From the NCBI GenBank assembly GCA_964580305.1, contig CAZOKL010000048.1:1-16285 (forward strand): DNA of 16,285 bases, read 5' to 3'. This document shows, one piece after another, positions 6,647 to 15,859 of the stretch. Under the pieces are notes generated by a model. It did not search any database, was not told the DNA's origin, and worked only from the letters and a program-made list of their open reading frames with translations. The position numbers and the translations under genes are program-made. This stretch comes from Phocaeicola_A sp964580305. Its GTDB lineage: Bacteria; Bacteroidota; Bacteroidia; Bacteroidales; Bacteroidaceae. The stretch's first letter is position 1. Each line of letters begins with the position of its first letter.

Positions 6647-6701
6647 GAACATAGTGGTAAAAGTGTTAAATCATAACATTTAAACGCTTACCACTATGTT
6701 C
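6647..6701. terminator. Long hairpin between converging tadA and DUF2007 genes
   Basis: GAACATAGTGGTAA (6647-6660) pairs perfectly with TTACCACTATGTTC (6688-6701). Pairing continues inward with few mismatches (AGTGTTAAAT against ATTTAAACGC), leaving a loop of only a few bases. On the plus strand it is followed by CTTTTCTTTT. It is placed to terminate tadA and may act in both directions. Confidence 0.7.
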
Positions 6702-6708
6702 TTTTCTT

Positions 6709-6954
6709 TTAGCGATTGTTCAGCCGCGGTTTGTTCTCGCGGATGATTTTCTCGGCAAACACTTGTTCTTCGTGGTTCACCAGGACGACAACTCCTGCCC
6801 CGCCATTGTTATAGGGCGAGGCGATGCCCACAGTTTCGTCTTTCGTCATGGCCTGTACACCGTTAGCGGCCAAAAAGCCTTTTACCAGTTCTGCCTCCCA
6901 AAGGTCGCCTCTGAATACTTCGACCAGTGAGCCGTAATCTTTTGTTGTTGCCAT
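6709..6954 (-). CDS. DUF2007 domain-containing small protein
   Basis: An 81-residue protein, MATTKDYGSLVEVFRGDLWE onward. The pattern LVEVFRGDLWEAELVKGFLAANGVQAMTKDE resembles DUF2007, a putative prokaryotic signal-transducing domain with a PII-like (ferredoxin-type) fold whose members begin with 'vyt...eAelikslLeanGI'. The central VGIASPYNNGGAGVVVLV and the end EEQVFAEKII also fit. The start at 6954 is five bases past the acyl-CoA synthetase stop, so it is the last gene of that operon. A longer in-frame start inside the synthetase gene gives residues unlike any protein and is rejected. Function unknown; the context suggests an accessory or regulatory role for the synthetase, which is inference. 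Confidence 0.85.
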   Translation of the reverse strand: MATTKDYGSLVEVFRGDLWEAELVKGFLAANGVQAMTKDETVGIASPYNNGGAGVVVLVNHEEQVFAEKIIRENKPRLNNR

Positions 6955-6959
6955 AATGT

Positions 6960-8624
6960 TTACTGTTTGGGATGATTGTTGTTCTGTCTTATTTCCACAC
7001 GACGGATTTTGCCGCTGATGGTCTTTGGCAGTTCGTCGACAAACTCGATGACGCGTGGATATTTGTAAGGAGCGGTCACACGTTTCACGTGATTCTGCAA
7101 CTCCTTGATGAGTGCTTCGCCTGCCTGTGCCTTGTAGTCGCGTGCCAGCACGATGGTGGCTTTCACCACTTGTCCGCGGATTTCGTCGGGTACGCCGGTG
7201 ATGGCACATTCCACCACAGCCGGGTGGGTCATCAGGGCGCTTTCCACTTCAAACGGGCCGATGCGGTAGCCGGAACTCTTGATGACATCGTCGGCACGGC
7301 CCACAAACCAGTAGTAGCCATCTTCGTCACGCCAGGCCACGTCGCCGGTGTAATAAATGCCGTCATGCCAGACTTCGTGCGTCAACTCCGGGTTACGATA
7401 GTATTCCTTGAAGAGTCCCAGCGGTTTGTTTTCATTCGTATAGATGACAATTTGCCCTTGCTCGCCGTCCTCGGCCTCACGCCCTTCGGAGGTGAGCAGA
7501 CCGATGCGATATTGCGGGTTGGGCACGCCCATGCTGCCGGGCTTGGGCTCCATCCACGGAAATGTGGCCAGTGTCAGCGTAGTTTCCGTCTGGCCGAAGC
7601 CTTCCATCAGGCGGATGCCTGTCAGCCGCTTGAAAGTGTCATAGACGGCCGAGTTGAGTGCTTCACCGGCTGTTGTGCAATATTCCAGCGACGTCAGGTC
7701 ATATTTCGAAAGGTCTTCGCGGATGAGGAAGCGGTAGATGGTGGGCGGAGCACAGAGTGACGTGATGCGGTATTCGTGAATCTTTTCCAGAATGTCAGCC
7801 GGCGTGAACTTCTCGTGGTCGTAAACGAAGATGTTTGCACCGGCTATCATTTGCCCGTAGAGCTTGCCCCACACGGCTTTGCCCCAGCCGGTGTCGGCGA
7901 TGGTGAAGTGGAGGCTGTCTTCGTGCAGGTTGTGCCAGAAACTGGCCGTCGAGATGTGCCCCAGCGGATAGGTGAAGTCGTGAGCCACCATTTTCGGCTC
8001 GCCCGTGGTGCCCGAGGTGAAATACATCAGCGAGATGTCGTCGTTTGTGTTGATGTTTTCCGGACGGACAAACGGCGCGGCGTGGTCGATGCCGGCGTGG
8101 AAGTCTTCAAATCCTTCGGGGATGTGCGGACCGGTGCTCACCAGACGTTCCACTGTGGGCGATTCGGGCATGGCATCGGTGATGTGCCCCAGCACGATGT
8201 CATCGCCCGAGGCGACAATCATCTTGATGCCGGCTGCGTTGCAGCGATAGACAATGTCTTTTTTCGTCAGCAGGTGGGTGGCGGGGATGGCCACAGCGCC
8301 CAGCTTGTGCAGTGCGATGATGGAATACCAGAACTCATAGTGACGTTTCAGGATGAGCATCACCATGTCGCCCCGTCCGATGCCCAGGCTTTGGAAATAG
8401 GAAGCCGTGCGGTCGGTCATTTCTTTCAGTTCGCCGTAAGTATATTGACGATGCTCTCCTTTGTCGTTTGTCCAAAGAAGGGCTTTTTTGTCGGGTTGTT
8501 CAGCAGCCCAAGCATCCACCACGTCATAGCCGAAATTGAAGTTCTCCGGCACGCGCACGTGGAAGTTTTTGATGAAGTCTTCTTGCGAAGAGAAGCTCAT
8601 CTGTGTGATGAATCTTTCTACCAT
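6960..8624 (-). CDS. AMP-dependent acyl-CoA synthetase, medium-chain type
   Basis: A 554-residue adenylate-forming enzyme that should activate a carboxylic acid with ATP and couple it to CoA. Core motifs: A3 phosphate loop YFTSGTTGEPK (201-211), A4-region DTGWGKAVWGKLYG (244-257), A5 GFGQTE (342-347), A7 YYTGD (424-428), hinge and A8 GRADDVIKSSGYRIGPFEVE (442-461), and A10 PKTISGKIRR (533-542) with catalytic Lys539. The TADTGW-like motif and SGYRIGPFEVE are typical of the acetyl-CoA synthetase / medium-chain acyl-CoA synthetase group; the substrate (for example propionate, isobutyrate, phenylacetate or a medium-chain acid) cannot be fixed from sequence. It starts nine bases after the XRE-cupin regulator gene and is followed at five bases by DUF2007. 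Confidence 0.93.
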   Translation of the reverse strand: MVERFITQMSFSSQEDFIKNFHVRVPENFNFGYDVVDAWAAEQPDKKALLWTNDKGEHRQYTYGELKEMTDRTASYFQSLGIGRGDMVMLILKRHYEFWYSIIALHKLGAVAIPATHLLTKKDIVYRCNAAGIKMIVASGDDIVLGHITDAMPESPTVERLVSTGPHIPEGFEDFHAGIDHAAPFVRPENINTNDDISLMYFTSGTTGEPKMVAHDFTYPLGHISTASFWHNLHEDSLHFTIADTGWGKAVWGKLYGQMIAGANIFVYDHEKFTPADILEKIHEYRITSLCAPPTIYRFLIREDLSKYDLTSLEYCTTAGEALNSAVYDTFKRLTGIRLMEGFGQTETTLTLATFPWMEPKPGSMGVPNPQYRIGLLTSEGREAEDGEQGQIVIYTNENKPLGLFKEYYRNPELTHEVWHDGIYYTGDVAWRDEDGYYWFVGRADDVIKSSGYRIGPFEVESALMTHPAVVECAITGVPDEIRGQVVKATIVLARDYKAQAGEALIKELQNHVKRVTAPYKYPRVIEFVDELPKTISGKIRRVEIRQNNNHPKQ

Positions 8625-8633
8625 TGTATTTTG

Positions 8634-9188
8634 TTACATGATTATAGCCAGAAACTTGACAGGTTTGCCGTCGAGGGCAAGCATGCCGTGAGGAAGAGTC
8701 GAGTTGAAGTAGAGGCTGTCTCCCGGGTTCAGAATGAGTTCTTTGCCGTTGATGTTGAGCAGCATACGTCCTTCGATGACGAGGTTGAATTCTTGTCCCT
8801 GATGGGAGTTGAATTGCACCGGGGTGCCTTCCGGCTTGGGTTCAACGGTGACGATGAACGGGTCGGCAATGCGTCCGCGGAAGCCCGAGGCCAGTGCCTG
8901 ATATTTATAGGCCTTGCGTCGCTCCACAGAGATGCCCGTGCCGGCGCGGGTGAGGAAATAGGAGCTCATTTTGGGCTCTTCGCCAAACATGAGCACATCG
9001 AGTGCGATGCCATACTTGCGCGAGATTTTCTGCAGGGTGCTCACCGAGAGGTCGCGTATGCCGGCCTCTATCTCATGATATTCCTCCACGCTGAGCTGGC
9101 AGGCATCGGCCACTTCCTGTTCCGTGAGTTCCAGCACCTCACGCAGGCCGCGTAAGCGTGCAGCGATTTGTTTGATTTGTTCTGTCAT
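8634..9188 (-). CDS. XRE-family regulator with C-terminal cupin domain
   Basis: A 184-residue protein with an N-terminal helix-turn-helix of the Cro/CI-XRE type (about 8-65: LRGLREVLELTEQEVADACQ ... YHEIEAGIRDLSVSTLQKIS) and a C-terminal cupin barrel (about 112-182), including HQGQEFNLVIEGRMLLNING and NPGDSLYFNSTLPHG. In this architecture the cupin is thought to bind a small effector and tune DNA binding; PuuR-like regulators are the studied examples. It lies nine bases upstream of the acyl-CoA synthetase gene in the same direction, so it most likely controls its own operon in response to the acid, the acyl-CoA or a related metabolite. The 67 bp separating it from proC are AT-rich and could hold its promoter, but no perfect TAnnTTTG was found. 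Confidence 0.92.
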   Translation of the reverse strand: MTEQIKQIAARLRGLREVLELTEQEVADACQLSVEEYHEIEAGIRDLSVSTLQKISRKYGIALDVLMFGEEPKMSSYFLTRAGTGISVERRKAYKYQALASGFRGRIADPFIVTVEPKPEGTPVQFNSHQGQEFNLVIEGRMLLNINGKELILNPGDSLYFNSTLPHGMLALDGKPVKFLAIIM

Positions 9189-9255
9189 ATGGTTTGTTGA
9201 AAAAATAATTAAGTATTATAAGTGAAGCACATTGTTTATGGTTCTGCTGTATCCC

Positions 9256-10026
9256 TTAACGGCTGGCCTTCATGGCGCGGATGACGGCCGATGCGAAACC
9301 GGCATGTTCCAGCTCGTTCAGGCCCTTGATGGTAATGCCTCCCGGAGTGGTCACTTTCTCGATTTCCACAGCCGGGTGAGTGTCGTTCTGCAACAGGAGT
9401 TCTGCCGCGCCGCGGAGTGACTGGGCCACCATGCGCATGGAGCTTTGGGGCGGGAGTCCCATCTCGACGCCTGCCTGCATGGCTGCCTGCACATATTTCA
9501 GCACGAATGCGATGCCACACGAAGAGAGGGCCGTGGCTGCCTCAAACTGTTCTTCTTTCACCATCATGGCGAGCCCCATGCCGTTGAATATGTCGAGCAG
9601 CAGTTTTGTCTGTTCGTCGGAAGCATTTCGCCCGCAGAGGAACGTCATGCTGGCACGCACGTCAATGGCCGTGTTGGGGATGACGCGGAAGATGGGCATT
9701 TCAGGGTCGACATATTGTGCCAGCTGCTCCATGCTGATGCCGGCAGCCAGTGACACGAGTATCTGTGGACGCTGCGGATGGATGGGGCTCAGCACCTCCT
9801 TCACCTTCCAAGGCTTGACGGCCACGATGACAATGTCGGCACCGCGGGCAGCTTCCTTGTTGTCGTTGGTCACCTGGATGCCCGGGACGCGGGCTTGCAG
9901 CCTTTGCAGCTTCTCGTTGTGAGGGTTGGCCACGATGATGTTTCTCGTCTCGGTGAAATGGCCTTGAGCCAGTCCGCATGCAATGGCACCGCCCATGTTG
10001 CCTGCACCTATGATAGCTATTCTCAT
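9256..10026 (-). CDS. proC: Pyrroline-5-carboxylate reductase
   Basis: ProC reduces 1-pyrroline-5-carboxylate to proline with NAD(P)H, the last step of proline synthesis. The 256-residue product starts MRIAIIGAGNMGGAIACGL with the GxGxxG nucleotide fold; a start 12 codons upstream is rejected because it would lie within the -7 element. Other features are DIVIVAVKPWKVKEVL (64-79), VSLAAGIS (91-98), the conserved RVIPNTA (114-120) and the C-terminal signature GAAELLLQ ... VTTPGGITIKGLNELE (207-240). The usual LSGSGPAY segment reads LSSCGIAF (168-175), a variation I believe is common in Bacteroidales. It heads a run of genes on the minus strand and has a good promoter. Confidence 0.95.
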   Translation of the reverse strand: MRIAIIGAGNMGGAIACGLAQGHFTETRNIIVANPHNEKLQRLQARVPGIQVTNDNKEAARGADIVIVAVKPWKVKEVLSPIHPQRPQILVSLAAGISMEQLAQYVDPEMPIFRVIPNTAIDVRASMTFLCGRNASDEQTKLLLDIFNGMGLAMMVKEEQFEAATALSSCGIAFVLKYVQAAMQAGVEMGLPPQSSMRMVAQSLRGAAELLLQNDTHPAVEIEKVTTPGGITIKGLNELEHAGFASAVIRAMKASR

Positions 10027-10059
10027 ATCCTGTGTGATGTTAAAGTGATACGTTATTAG

Positions 10060-10067
10060 CAAAGTTA
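10060..10067 (-). promoter_or_regulatory. Bacteroidetes -7 promoter element for proC
   Basis: Reads TAACTTTG on the minus strand, a perfect TAnnTTTG match, 34 bp before the start codon at 10026. It decides against the in-frame ATG at 10062. Confidence 0.55.
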
Positions 10068-10249
10068 AGAAATATACGTGTCATAAAAAAATTTTTTCCT
10101 TGAAGAATCTGCTTTCGCGCGTCACATTCTCGCACGGAAAAGGAAGTCTCTGCATCGTTCGTGTGGCTCGTTGGTTTGAAATAATATTGACAACAAATGC
10201 CCTCCGCCCAAACTCTCCCCAGTTGGATTCCTGGCAGCTTGCCGTCACC

Positions 10250-10359
10250 GTAAGTCCCGCCCGTGTCAGTCCTCTACTCCGTCTCTGCTTGCCCTCCTTT
10301 GCGTGTTTGCTTAGTCTCCTTTGCGCTCTCGGCCGCCCTCTATTCCGCTTGCATGCAAA
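10250..10359. repeat. Second degenerate 22-bp periodic array
   Basis: Units at 10272, 10294, 10316 and 10338 all begin CTC and have CG at columns 9-10. Units 2 and 3 share CTCCTTTGCG exactly, 22 bp apart, and a weaker unit starts at 10250. Unit 1 contains TCCGTCTCTG, one mismatch from TCCGTTTCTG in the last unit of the array at 2258-2389. This suggests the two arrays are related. The stretch has no credible coding potential. Confidence 0.5.
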
Positions 10360-10379
10360 ATGGATGCAATAAATATGCC

Positions 10380-10700
10380 GGAGTAACGTGCTTGTTTGTA
10401 GTGCTTTATGTCTTTATGGGCGTTTCCTTGCGGAAATACTGGCAGATGAGTACGGTTGTCGGGCGTGTGTGGAAGATTGGTTTTGCAGGCAGTTGTCGGT
10501 GGAGAAGAAAAATGCAGACAAACGGTTTCTTTCCTCCGGTTCCCTCGGATGAAGCATCTGCCGATGTCCTGTTTGCGGGAGCAAAGGCTGATGTCTGATT
10601 GAACCGACAGGGATTTCTGTTTTACACCTATTTATTATATAGAGAGAATGGGCGAGTTTTTTCTGAGGTGGATATGTTAAGATGTTATATTATATTAAAA
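10380..10700. other. Intergenic stretch without recognised gene
   Basis: Between the second 22-bp array and the susC leader I see no convincing gene on either strand. The open frames here have poor composition and no family resemblance. The left half is of mixed composition with short TTTCC/GGAAA-type palindromes; from about 10620 it becomes strongly AT-rich, as expected of a promoter region. No perfect TAnnTTTG element was found on the plus strand. Confidence 0.5.
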
Positions 10701-10707
10701 ATAGGGC

Positions 10708-10740
10708 TTTAGCTATAAAACTTTAGATTTTATCGCTAAA
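10708..10740. promoter_or_regulatory. 13-bp inverted repeat upstream of the susC-like gene
   Basis: TTTAGCTATAAAA (10708-10720) and TTTTATCGCTAAA (10728-10740) pair at 12 of 13 positions around a 7-base loop. It lies 54 bp before the start codon. It could be an operator for a dimeric regulator or a leader hairpin. AT-rich sequence makes chance occurrence possible. Confidence 0.35.
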
Positions 10741-10794
10741 TTTATCACAATTTCCATAATAAAAACGCTATTACTATCTATAACCTTAAAAATC

Positions 10795-13700
10795 ATGAAC
10801 AAACGACAACAACAAAAGTGTAATGCGACTATGTTGATTAGTCGCAGATTCCTGACGGGAGGCTTGTGTGCTGCCATGATGTCTTTTGCTCTCCCAATGG
10901 CTGTTGAAGCTGCTGTGGGGGGGGTAATGTAGCCAATTTACAGGAAGTTAACCAAACAAAGAGAGTTACGGGCACCGTGATTGATGGGGCAGGCGAGCCT
11001 CTTATTGGTGTTTCCGTGCAAGTGAAAGGTACGCAAATCGGTTCCATAACCGATTTTGACGGAAAGTTTTCCATTGATGTTCCGGCCAATTCCACATTGG
11101 TGGTTTCATACGTCGGATTCAAAACTCAGGAAGTGAGAGTCGGTAGTCAGAGTGTACTGACTATTCGGTTGGAAGATGAAAATCAGCTGCTTGATGAAGT
11201 GGTGGTGATTGGTTACGGAACAATGAAAAAACGTGACCTGACTGGTTCTGTCACCTCGGTCAAGGCTGATGACATTATGCGTTCGCCGGCTTCCAATGCG
11301 TTGGAAGCCATCCAGGGCCAGGTGCCCGGTTTGGACATTACGCGTAATTCGGGTAGTGCCACTTCGGGTGTGACCATTAACATTCGTGGCAAACGTTCAC
11401 TCTCTGACGTGGAAGACGTTTATGGAAATAGCATTGCCAACCAGCCGCTCATCATCGTTGATGGTATGCAAGGTGTTGAATTTGCCGACATTTCCCCGTC
11501 GGACATTGAGTCCATCGAAGTCTTGAAAGACGCTTCTTCCACGGCCATCTACGGTTCGCAGGGTGCCAATGGTGTTATCATCATTACAACGAAGAAAGGT
11601 AAATCCGGAAAGCCGCGTGTGTCTTACAACGGTTATGTCGGTGTGAACGGTTGGCCGCAATATCCTGACATGCTGATGGGTGAAGATTATCTGAACGTCC
11701 GTCGTGAATCCTACCGTACAGCCGGACAGTGGAGTTCTACGGCCGACGACGCTTCGATTTTTACTTCCAACGAATGGACTGCCATTCAGAACGGGCAGTG
11801 GACCGACTGGGTGGACGAGGTGTTCCATAACGGCGTCGTGCAAAGTCACCAGGTGACGGCTTCGGGTGGAACCGACCGTACCACAGCTTTGCTTTCGACC
11901 GGTTTCTATCAGGAACAGGGAACGTTTAAGGATGATAACATGCGCAAATATAACTTGCGCCTGAACGTGGAGCACAATGTTAACAATGTTTTTAAGATTG
12001 GTGCCAACAGCCAGATTACGCACTACAACGAAAATGAACGTAACTCCAACGTGTTGTGGCGTGCTGCAACCAATTCACCTCTTGGCGAGGCTTATGACGA
12101 GAATGGTGATGTTATCTTGTGGCCGCTGGGACAGAGTGGAAATGTCAGCCCGTTGGCCGATGAGGCCGACGGCACAACGGCAAAGCACCATAACCTGAAG
12201 ACCAACATCCTGGCCAACGGTTATCTGGAAATTACACCTATTGATGGATTGAGTTTTCGCTCCAGCATCGGCATTAATTATACATTTTATCGCGAGCAAG
12301 ATTTTGAAGGAGCCAACTCCATAGGTCGTGCAGGTGCGTATGCCACTTCAAAGTCGGAAGTGAGTTCGTGGGAAAGGAGCTTTGTCAACTGGGATAACGT
12401 AATCAGCTACAACAAGACCTTTGGCGATCACACCATCGGTGCCACGGCCTTGACCTCCTACACGAATTCCATCCTGACCGGTGTGGATGCTGCTGGTGAA
12501 GGCCAGTTGCTTGACTCTTACCTGTATCATAATCTGGGCGCTAATGACCAAAGTACCTATGTAATCAGCTCACAATACACGCGGCATACCACGTTCTCCT
12601 ATGCCATTCGTGCCAACTATAGCTACAAGGGACGTTACATGCTCACGGTGTCCAATCGTTGGGATGGTGACTCCCGTCTGGCCGAAGGCAACAAGTGGGC
12701 GGCTTTCCCCTCGGTGGCCATGGCCTGGCGTGCCAGTGACGAAGCGTTTTTGCGTGATGTGTCCTGGCTGAGCAACCTTAAAGTACGCCTGAGCTGGGGT
12801 ATGACCGGTAACTCCGGTATCTCGGAATATGGCACCATGTCCGGAATGACGGCATACACGAATTCGGCCTTCCAGGACAATGGTTACACCTACTATAGGT
12901 TCAATGAATATATCGGTAACTCGAGCGTAGGTTGGGAAATTTCCAAGACGTGGGACTTGGGATTCGACCTTGGCTTCCTGGACAACCGTATTTCAGCCAC
13001 CATCGATCTCTATAAAACCAACACATCAGACTTGCTCCTGCCGCGCGACCTGCCGCCTTCAGCGGGTGCATCCAACAACACGTCGTTCAAGATGTATCAG
13101 AACATCGGTTCAACGATGAACAAGGGTATTGAAATCGCTATCAACACGGTGAACTTTAACAAGAAAGACTTTGGTTGGAACACGACCTTCACCTTTGCCG
13201 CCAACCATGAAGAAATCACCGACTTGATTGATGGAACTGACATCCAGCCGAGCACGGATCCCGAGACTGGAAGTTTGCTCATCGGTCGTCCGCTCAACTC
13301 GTTCTACACCTATGTGAAGTTAGGCATCTGGCAGGAAAGTGAACGCGAGGAAGCAGCCACCTACTTCAAGGATGCAGAAATGACACAATGCTTTGAGCCG
13401 GGTGACATCAAACTGAAGGACTTGAACGGTGACCACATCATTGATGCGACCAATGACCGTACGTATATCGGTTCCACGTCGCCGAAATGGACTGCCGGTT
13501 TCAACAACAACTTCCGTTACAAGAACTTCGACCTGAACATTTATTTGATTGCCCGCTGGGGACAATACATCGACTACGAGTTCGGTGGTGCGTATGACCC
13601 GCAAGGACGTTCCAACTTCCCGGCTTACTTCAGCTATTGGACACCGGAGAATCCTACGAATGATTTCCCGCGTCCCAATCAGACGGAGTATTACAATTAT

Positions 13701-13952
13701 GTGGGATATTATGCCACTGAATTCATTGACGGTTCCTACTGGAAGATTAAGACCATTTCACTGGGTTACACCGTGCCCGATAATTTTGCCAGGAAACTTG
13801 GCATTTCCCGCCTGCGCTTTTATCTGACGGCCAACAACGTGTTCTCCAAGGCTCGTAATCACCTGATTCAGGATTATGACGCAGAGCGTGGTGGTGCAGC
13901 CACGTCGCCGCTGCTCCGTCAGTTTATCTTCGGCATCAATTTAGACTTTTAA
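10795..13952 (+). CDS. SusC-family TonB-dependent receptor, frameshifted at a G8 tract
   Basis: SusC proteins are outer-membrane TonB-dependent transporters working with a SusD lipoprotein lid to import glycans or peptides. The ATG at 10795 encodes a signal peptide (MNKRQQQKCN ... LCAAMMSFALPMAVEA), but this frame stops at 10930-10932. The rest is open in another frame from 10908 to 13952, whose first possible start is a GTG at 10977, giving 991 codons without a signal sequence. One extra G in the run at 10917-10924 joins them into 1052 residues, the usual size. The restored frame is supported because the regulatory-like domain starts before that GTG (RVTGTVIDGAGEPLIG, about 58-73). Then come the TonB-box/SusC motif DEVVVIGYGTMKKRDLTGS (134-152), the plug with IRGKRSLS and LIIVDGMQGVEF, and a barrel ending FIFGINLDF. 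susD follows after 29 bp. Confidence 0.9.
10917..10924 (+). repeat. Homopolymeric G8 tract in the susC-like gene
   Basis: Eight consecutive G just after the signal peptide codons cause a frameshift between signal peptide and receptor. Nine or six G would give an uninterrupted gene. Such runs are classic sites of slipped-strand mispairing, and also of sequencing error. Confidence 0.9.
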
Positions 13953-13981
13953 CAAGAACAACACACCAAACAAATGACAAT

Positions 13982-15808
13982 ATGAAACGATATAAGAATT
14001 ATATATTGATTGCTATGCTGGGTGCATTGCTCTTCACCACCCAGTCATGCGACCTTGACGAATACAATCCGGGAGGAACGACGGCTGACAATGTGTTCTC
14101 TTCGGAAACCGGGTTTGACGCCGTTCTGAATGGTGTTTATGGCTATTGGGGCGGACAGTTTTACGGACGTGAAGACATCGTGCTCCTGGTGAACGGCGGC
14201 TCTGACACCTGGATTAACATAGCCAACTGCGGTTACGGACGCCAGATGTCCAAGTATCAGGAGGGAAACTCCACAACAGGACAGTTCCTTAACACTTGGA
14301 GACGACTGTATGAGATTATTAATGTCTGCAATGCTTGTTTGGGCCGCATCGACGATTTGGACTGGAGCAGCGAAGAAACACGTAACAGCCGCTATGGCGA
14401 AGCCAGTTTCCACCGTGCTTATGCCTACTGGATGCTGGTGGAAATGTTTGGCAATGTGGAACTGCGCACCACAGAAACTGTCGAACCGGTGTTTGAGGCC
14501 TATCGCAGCACATACGAGGAATTGTACAACCAGATGCTGACCGACGTGCAGAGTGCCGTCGACTATATTCCTAATACGACAAGTGACGTTGGTCGTCTCA
14601 CGAAAAAAGCTGCCTATGGCTTGAAAGCCCGTATTGCCCTGACCTATGCTTCATATTGTGACACCCAAGCCGAAAAGGACATTTATTATCAGATGGCTCA
14701 GGATGCCGCCGACTATGTGATAGAGCATCAAGACGAATTGGGTGTGTCGCTCTATGATACACCGGCAGAAGTGTTTGACCCGGCTAACAACAAGACCAAC
14801 ACGGAAGCAATGCTCATTGCGACCCACTCCACAGTGGCTTCGCTTAACATGAATTCCAGCAACCCGAACCGTCTGCACATTTACTTCCATGCGAAGTATT
14901 CCGATTGGGTGGGCATCGAACAATGTTATGAATATGGCAATGACCGTAACTCATATAGCGGCGCCATGTGTATGATGCCGACCAAGCACCTGCTGGAACT
15001 TTATGATGAGACCATCGACCGGCGCTATACCGACTGGTTCCGTGAGAACTACTATCAGACAGCAACTGATTATGTATGGACAGAAACCGATCTCAATCAT
15101 TTCCAGAAGCCGACTTCTATGGTCGGCACTTCGATGGCCTATGGTGACCTGGCCATGTGTTTCACCAAGCAAGAGTTTGAAGGCACGGATACGGAAAAAC
15201 GTGCTCTTTCTTATGCCATAGTTGATATCAATGATACCTACGACCCCATTACGGGGGCTGTCAGCACTGATGCCAACTTTAACATCCACTTCCCTACACT
15301 GTTGAAGTTTGAAGATGCTCATTTGGAAGAACTTGGTTTGCCGACCAACTCGCAGGTAGGTTCGAATGACGTGTTCATGATGCGTTTGCCGGAGATGTAT
15401 CTCATTGCTGCCGAATGTGAGGTGATGAAGTCAAATGGCAGTTATGACGCGGCTGCTGACTATCTGAATGTCATCCGTCGTCGTGCTGCCGTTTCGGGGC
15501 ATGAGTCAGACATGGAAGTCAGCGGTTCGCAGTTGGCCAGCCTGAGCGCTGCGGCTAAGGCAGGAGGTGAGGCCACGGCACTCGACTTCATTCTTGACGA
15601 GCGTGCCCGCGAACTTTGCGCTGAGTTCATCCGCTGGTTTGACTTGAAACGAACGGGCAATCTTGTACGTTACATTAAGGATCTCAACTACAATCCCGAT
15701 GTGGCTCCTTATGTGAACGAATATTGCAACCTTCGTCCCATTCCCAACGGTTTCTTGACCACCATCTCCAATCCGGATGAATTCGGACAGAATCCGGGAT
15801 GGAGCTGA
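13982..15808 (+). CDS. SusD/RagB-family nutrient-binding lipoprotein
   Basis: The 608-residue partner of the SusC-like receptor, expected on the cell surface as a lid that binds the substrate. The N-terminus is a lipoprotein signal (MKRYKNYILIAMLGALLFTT then QSC, lipid-modified Cys23). Family features: NVFSSETGFDAVLNGVYGYW near the start, SRYGEASFHRAYAYWMLVEM with FGNVEL directly after it (TPR-like helices), MRLPEMYLIAAECEV, YLNVIRRRAAV, DFILDERARELCAEF followed by IRWFDLKRTGNL, and the end LRPIPNGFLTTISNP ... GQNPGWS. Length is on the long side of the usual 500-600. A strong terminator follows, so the operon as seen is only susC-susD. No glycoside hydrolase, peptidase or regulator is adjacent in the window, so the substrate cannot be predicted. 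Confidence 0.95.
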   Translation: MKRYKNYILIAMLGALLFTTQSCDLDEYNPGGTTADNVFSSETGFDAVLNGVYGYWGGQFYGREDIVLLVNGGSDTWINIANCGYGRQMSKYQEGNSTTGQFLNTWRRLYEIINVCNACLGRIDDLDWSSEETRNSRYGEASFHRAYAYWMLVEMFGNVELRTTETVEPVFEAYRSTYEELYNQMLTDVQSAVDYIPNTTSDVGRLTKKAAYGLKARIALTYASYCDTQAEKDIYYQMAQDAADYVIEHQDELGVSLYDTPAEVFDPANNKTNTEAMLIATHSTVASLNMNSSNPNRLHIYFHAKYSDWVGIEQCYEYGNDRNSYSGAMCMMPTKHLLELYDETIDRRYTDWFRENYYQTATDYVWTETDLNHFQKPTSMVGTSMAYGDLAMCFTKQEFEGTDTEKRALSYAIVDINDTYDPITGAVSTDANFNIHFPTLLKFEDAHLEELGLPTNSQVGSNDVFMMRLPEMYLIAAECEVMKSNGSYDAAADYLNVIRRRAAVSGHESDMEVSGSQLASLSAAAKAGGEATALDFILDERARELCAEFIRWFDLKRTGNLVRYIKDLNYNPDVAPYVNEYCNLRPIPNGFLTTISNPDEFGQNPGWS

Positions 15809-15859
15809 TGACCTATATGTTTTTCATGTCGTGAGACATTAATTGATTATTAGTTGTTT

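Noticed and set aside
7776..9155. A 459-codon open frame on the plus strand antisense to the acyl-CoA synthetase and XRE-cupin genes
   Set aside because: The opposite strand encodes two proteins with full family motifs; the antisense translation shows no recognisable domain and arises from the codon bias of those genes.
10263..10598. A 111-codon open frame, and an overlapping 90-codon one from 10100, upstream of susC
   Set aside because: Composition is cysteine-, serine- and leucine-rich with no domain, and it coincides with the second 22-bp periodic array.
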